A DNA stretch of 64,000 nt from Dermacentor variabilis (taxonomy: Eukaryota; Arthropoda; Arachnida; Ixodida; Ixodidae): assembly GCF_050947875.1 (NCBI RefSeq), contig NC_134573.1, positions 31,332,115-31,396,114 on the forward strand. Reading direction: 5' to 3'. A program made the translations under genes and the position numbers. Under the pieces are notes generated by a model. The model made no database searches. It saw nothing but the letters and a program-made list of their open reading frames with translations, and was not told the origin of the DNA. Of the stretch, positions 63,361-64,000 are shown piece after piece (position 1 is the stretch's first letter; the number at the start of each line of letters is the position of its first letter).

Positions 63361-64000
63361 GCAATCGGGGATCTTTGTTCGGTAGGCGTTGTGTACGGTT
63401 GCTGCAATGTCACAAAGAGGGAGTATGCAACATTTCTGAGAATGGGGCGAGGGCAGCCAATCAGCAAGCGGTGACCTCCCCGGAAGTTTACTTCCCTCGT
63501 TTGTCGTCTGCTTGCAGACAGTATACTACAAAGCAAATGTTTCTCGTCTTCCAATGAATGAAATCTTTATCTAAAATATGTATTGTTTTTTTTCTAAAGC
63601 TTAAGCACTTTTTCAAATAGCAGTACGTGTGACTACTGCAATTTATAACTATTAGTTTTTCTGCGTCGTCCCTAGGCGGTGTAGGGCACAGGGAGAAGAA
63701 AAAAGAAAAAAAGAAACCACGGGAGCAGTGGCACACTTTTCAAGAGGTAGCAACAACTTTCTAGTCGCTCGATAGCACCGATCATGAGGTCGATTTCGCT
63801 TTCCAACCAAAGCACTATTTCTTTCGAGAAACTAAAGCAACGCCGGAATTTGCTTTCTGCCATTTCTTCAAACGCGTTTCGCACCGCCACCAGCTCTTTC
63901 CTCCTCGAGCAACGCCAGGCTCGAGGAGGAAACCTAAGCTCCCAACGCAAGCGCCATTTTGCAGGCGCCGTTTTCACGAATTAAACAATGGATTGGATCC
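63361..64000. other. Unassigned right end
   Basis: May continue the U3 of the LTR at first. An A/G-rich run occurs near 63695-63715. The 66-codon plus-strand frame at 63784-63984, RSISLSNQSTISFEKLKQRR, and the opposite frame are not recognised. Confidence 0.4.

Overview
The window looks like arthropod, most probably hard-tick (Ixodida), nuclear genomic DNA. The base composition is mixed, there is no bacterial-style gene packing, and I found no rRNA gene, intact tRNA gene, CRISPR array or operon. Nearly everything recognisable is a transposable element or its debris. The tick assignment rests on tRNA-derived SINEs that I recall as typical of ticks (Ruka-like), a Ty3/gypsy family and RTE/CR1-type LINEs whose remnants resemble tick copies, and one exon-like piece of an M13 (neprilysin-type) metallopeptidase, a family greatly expanded in ticks. 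These are recollections of families, not database results.

Layout. 0-2.9 kb: small tandem repeats, an old SINE and the M13-like exon. 2.9-6.6 kb: a decayed CR1-like LINE on the minus strand (ORF1 tail, endonuclease, RT, 3' hairpin, tail). 7.5-14.6 kb: mostly unassigned sequence with possible LINE debris, an old SINE, a chain of splice-like junctions, a fold-back repeat and a young SINE with a perfect 12-bp target-site duplication (TSD). 16.2-18 kb: a 940-bp TA-flanked non-autonomous DNA transposon and a pair of overlapping hairpins. 18-24.8 kb: AT-rich, little recognised. 24.8-28.3 kb: a full-length but inactivated RTE-type LINE bounded by a perfect 15-bp TSD, followed by a second 5'-truncated LINE tail, a degenerate repeat field and a 553-bp almost fully palindromic element. 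31-35.6 kb: endonuclease fragment, two tandem tRNA-SINEs, a decayed hAT/CGGBP1-like transposase and the first copy of a TIR element. 36.8-41.1 kb: two broken mariners. 41.5-49.8 kb: a plus-strand gypsy element split by three insertions (a GC-rich piece, a CR1-like LINE, and a tandem-repeat/CR1-like chimera). 50.3-53.1 kb: a Penelope-like remnant, a tRNA-SINE and the second TIR-element copy, itself carrying a 172-bp insert. 54.2 kb: a LINE tail with a 10-bp TSD. 55.1-63.4 kb: a minus-strand gypsy element with LTR-like ends, containing a nested Penelope-like element whose 3' end is repeated as an inverted arm.

No element appears able to move by itself: every large reading frame has stops, frameshifts or damaged active-site motifs. 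The best candidates for something new are structural: the Penelope-like fold-back with identical target flanks, a hairpin shared by the 3' ends of two CR1-like LINEs, about 250-bp TATA-containing monomers joined to a LINE RT tail, and the 553-bp palindrome. I see no convincing intact host gene; much of the window may be intergenic or intronic. Some conceptual reading frames here begin at GTG or TTG, so apparent starts should not be over-read.
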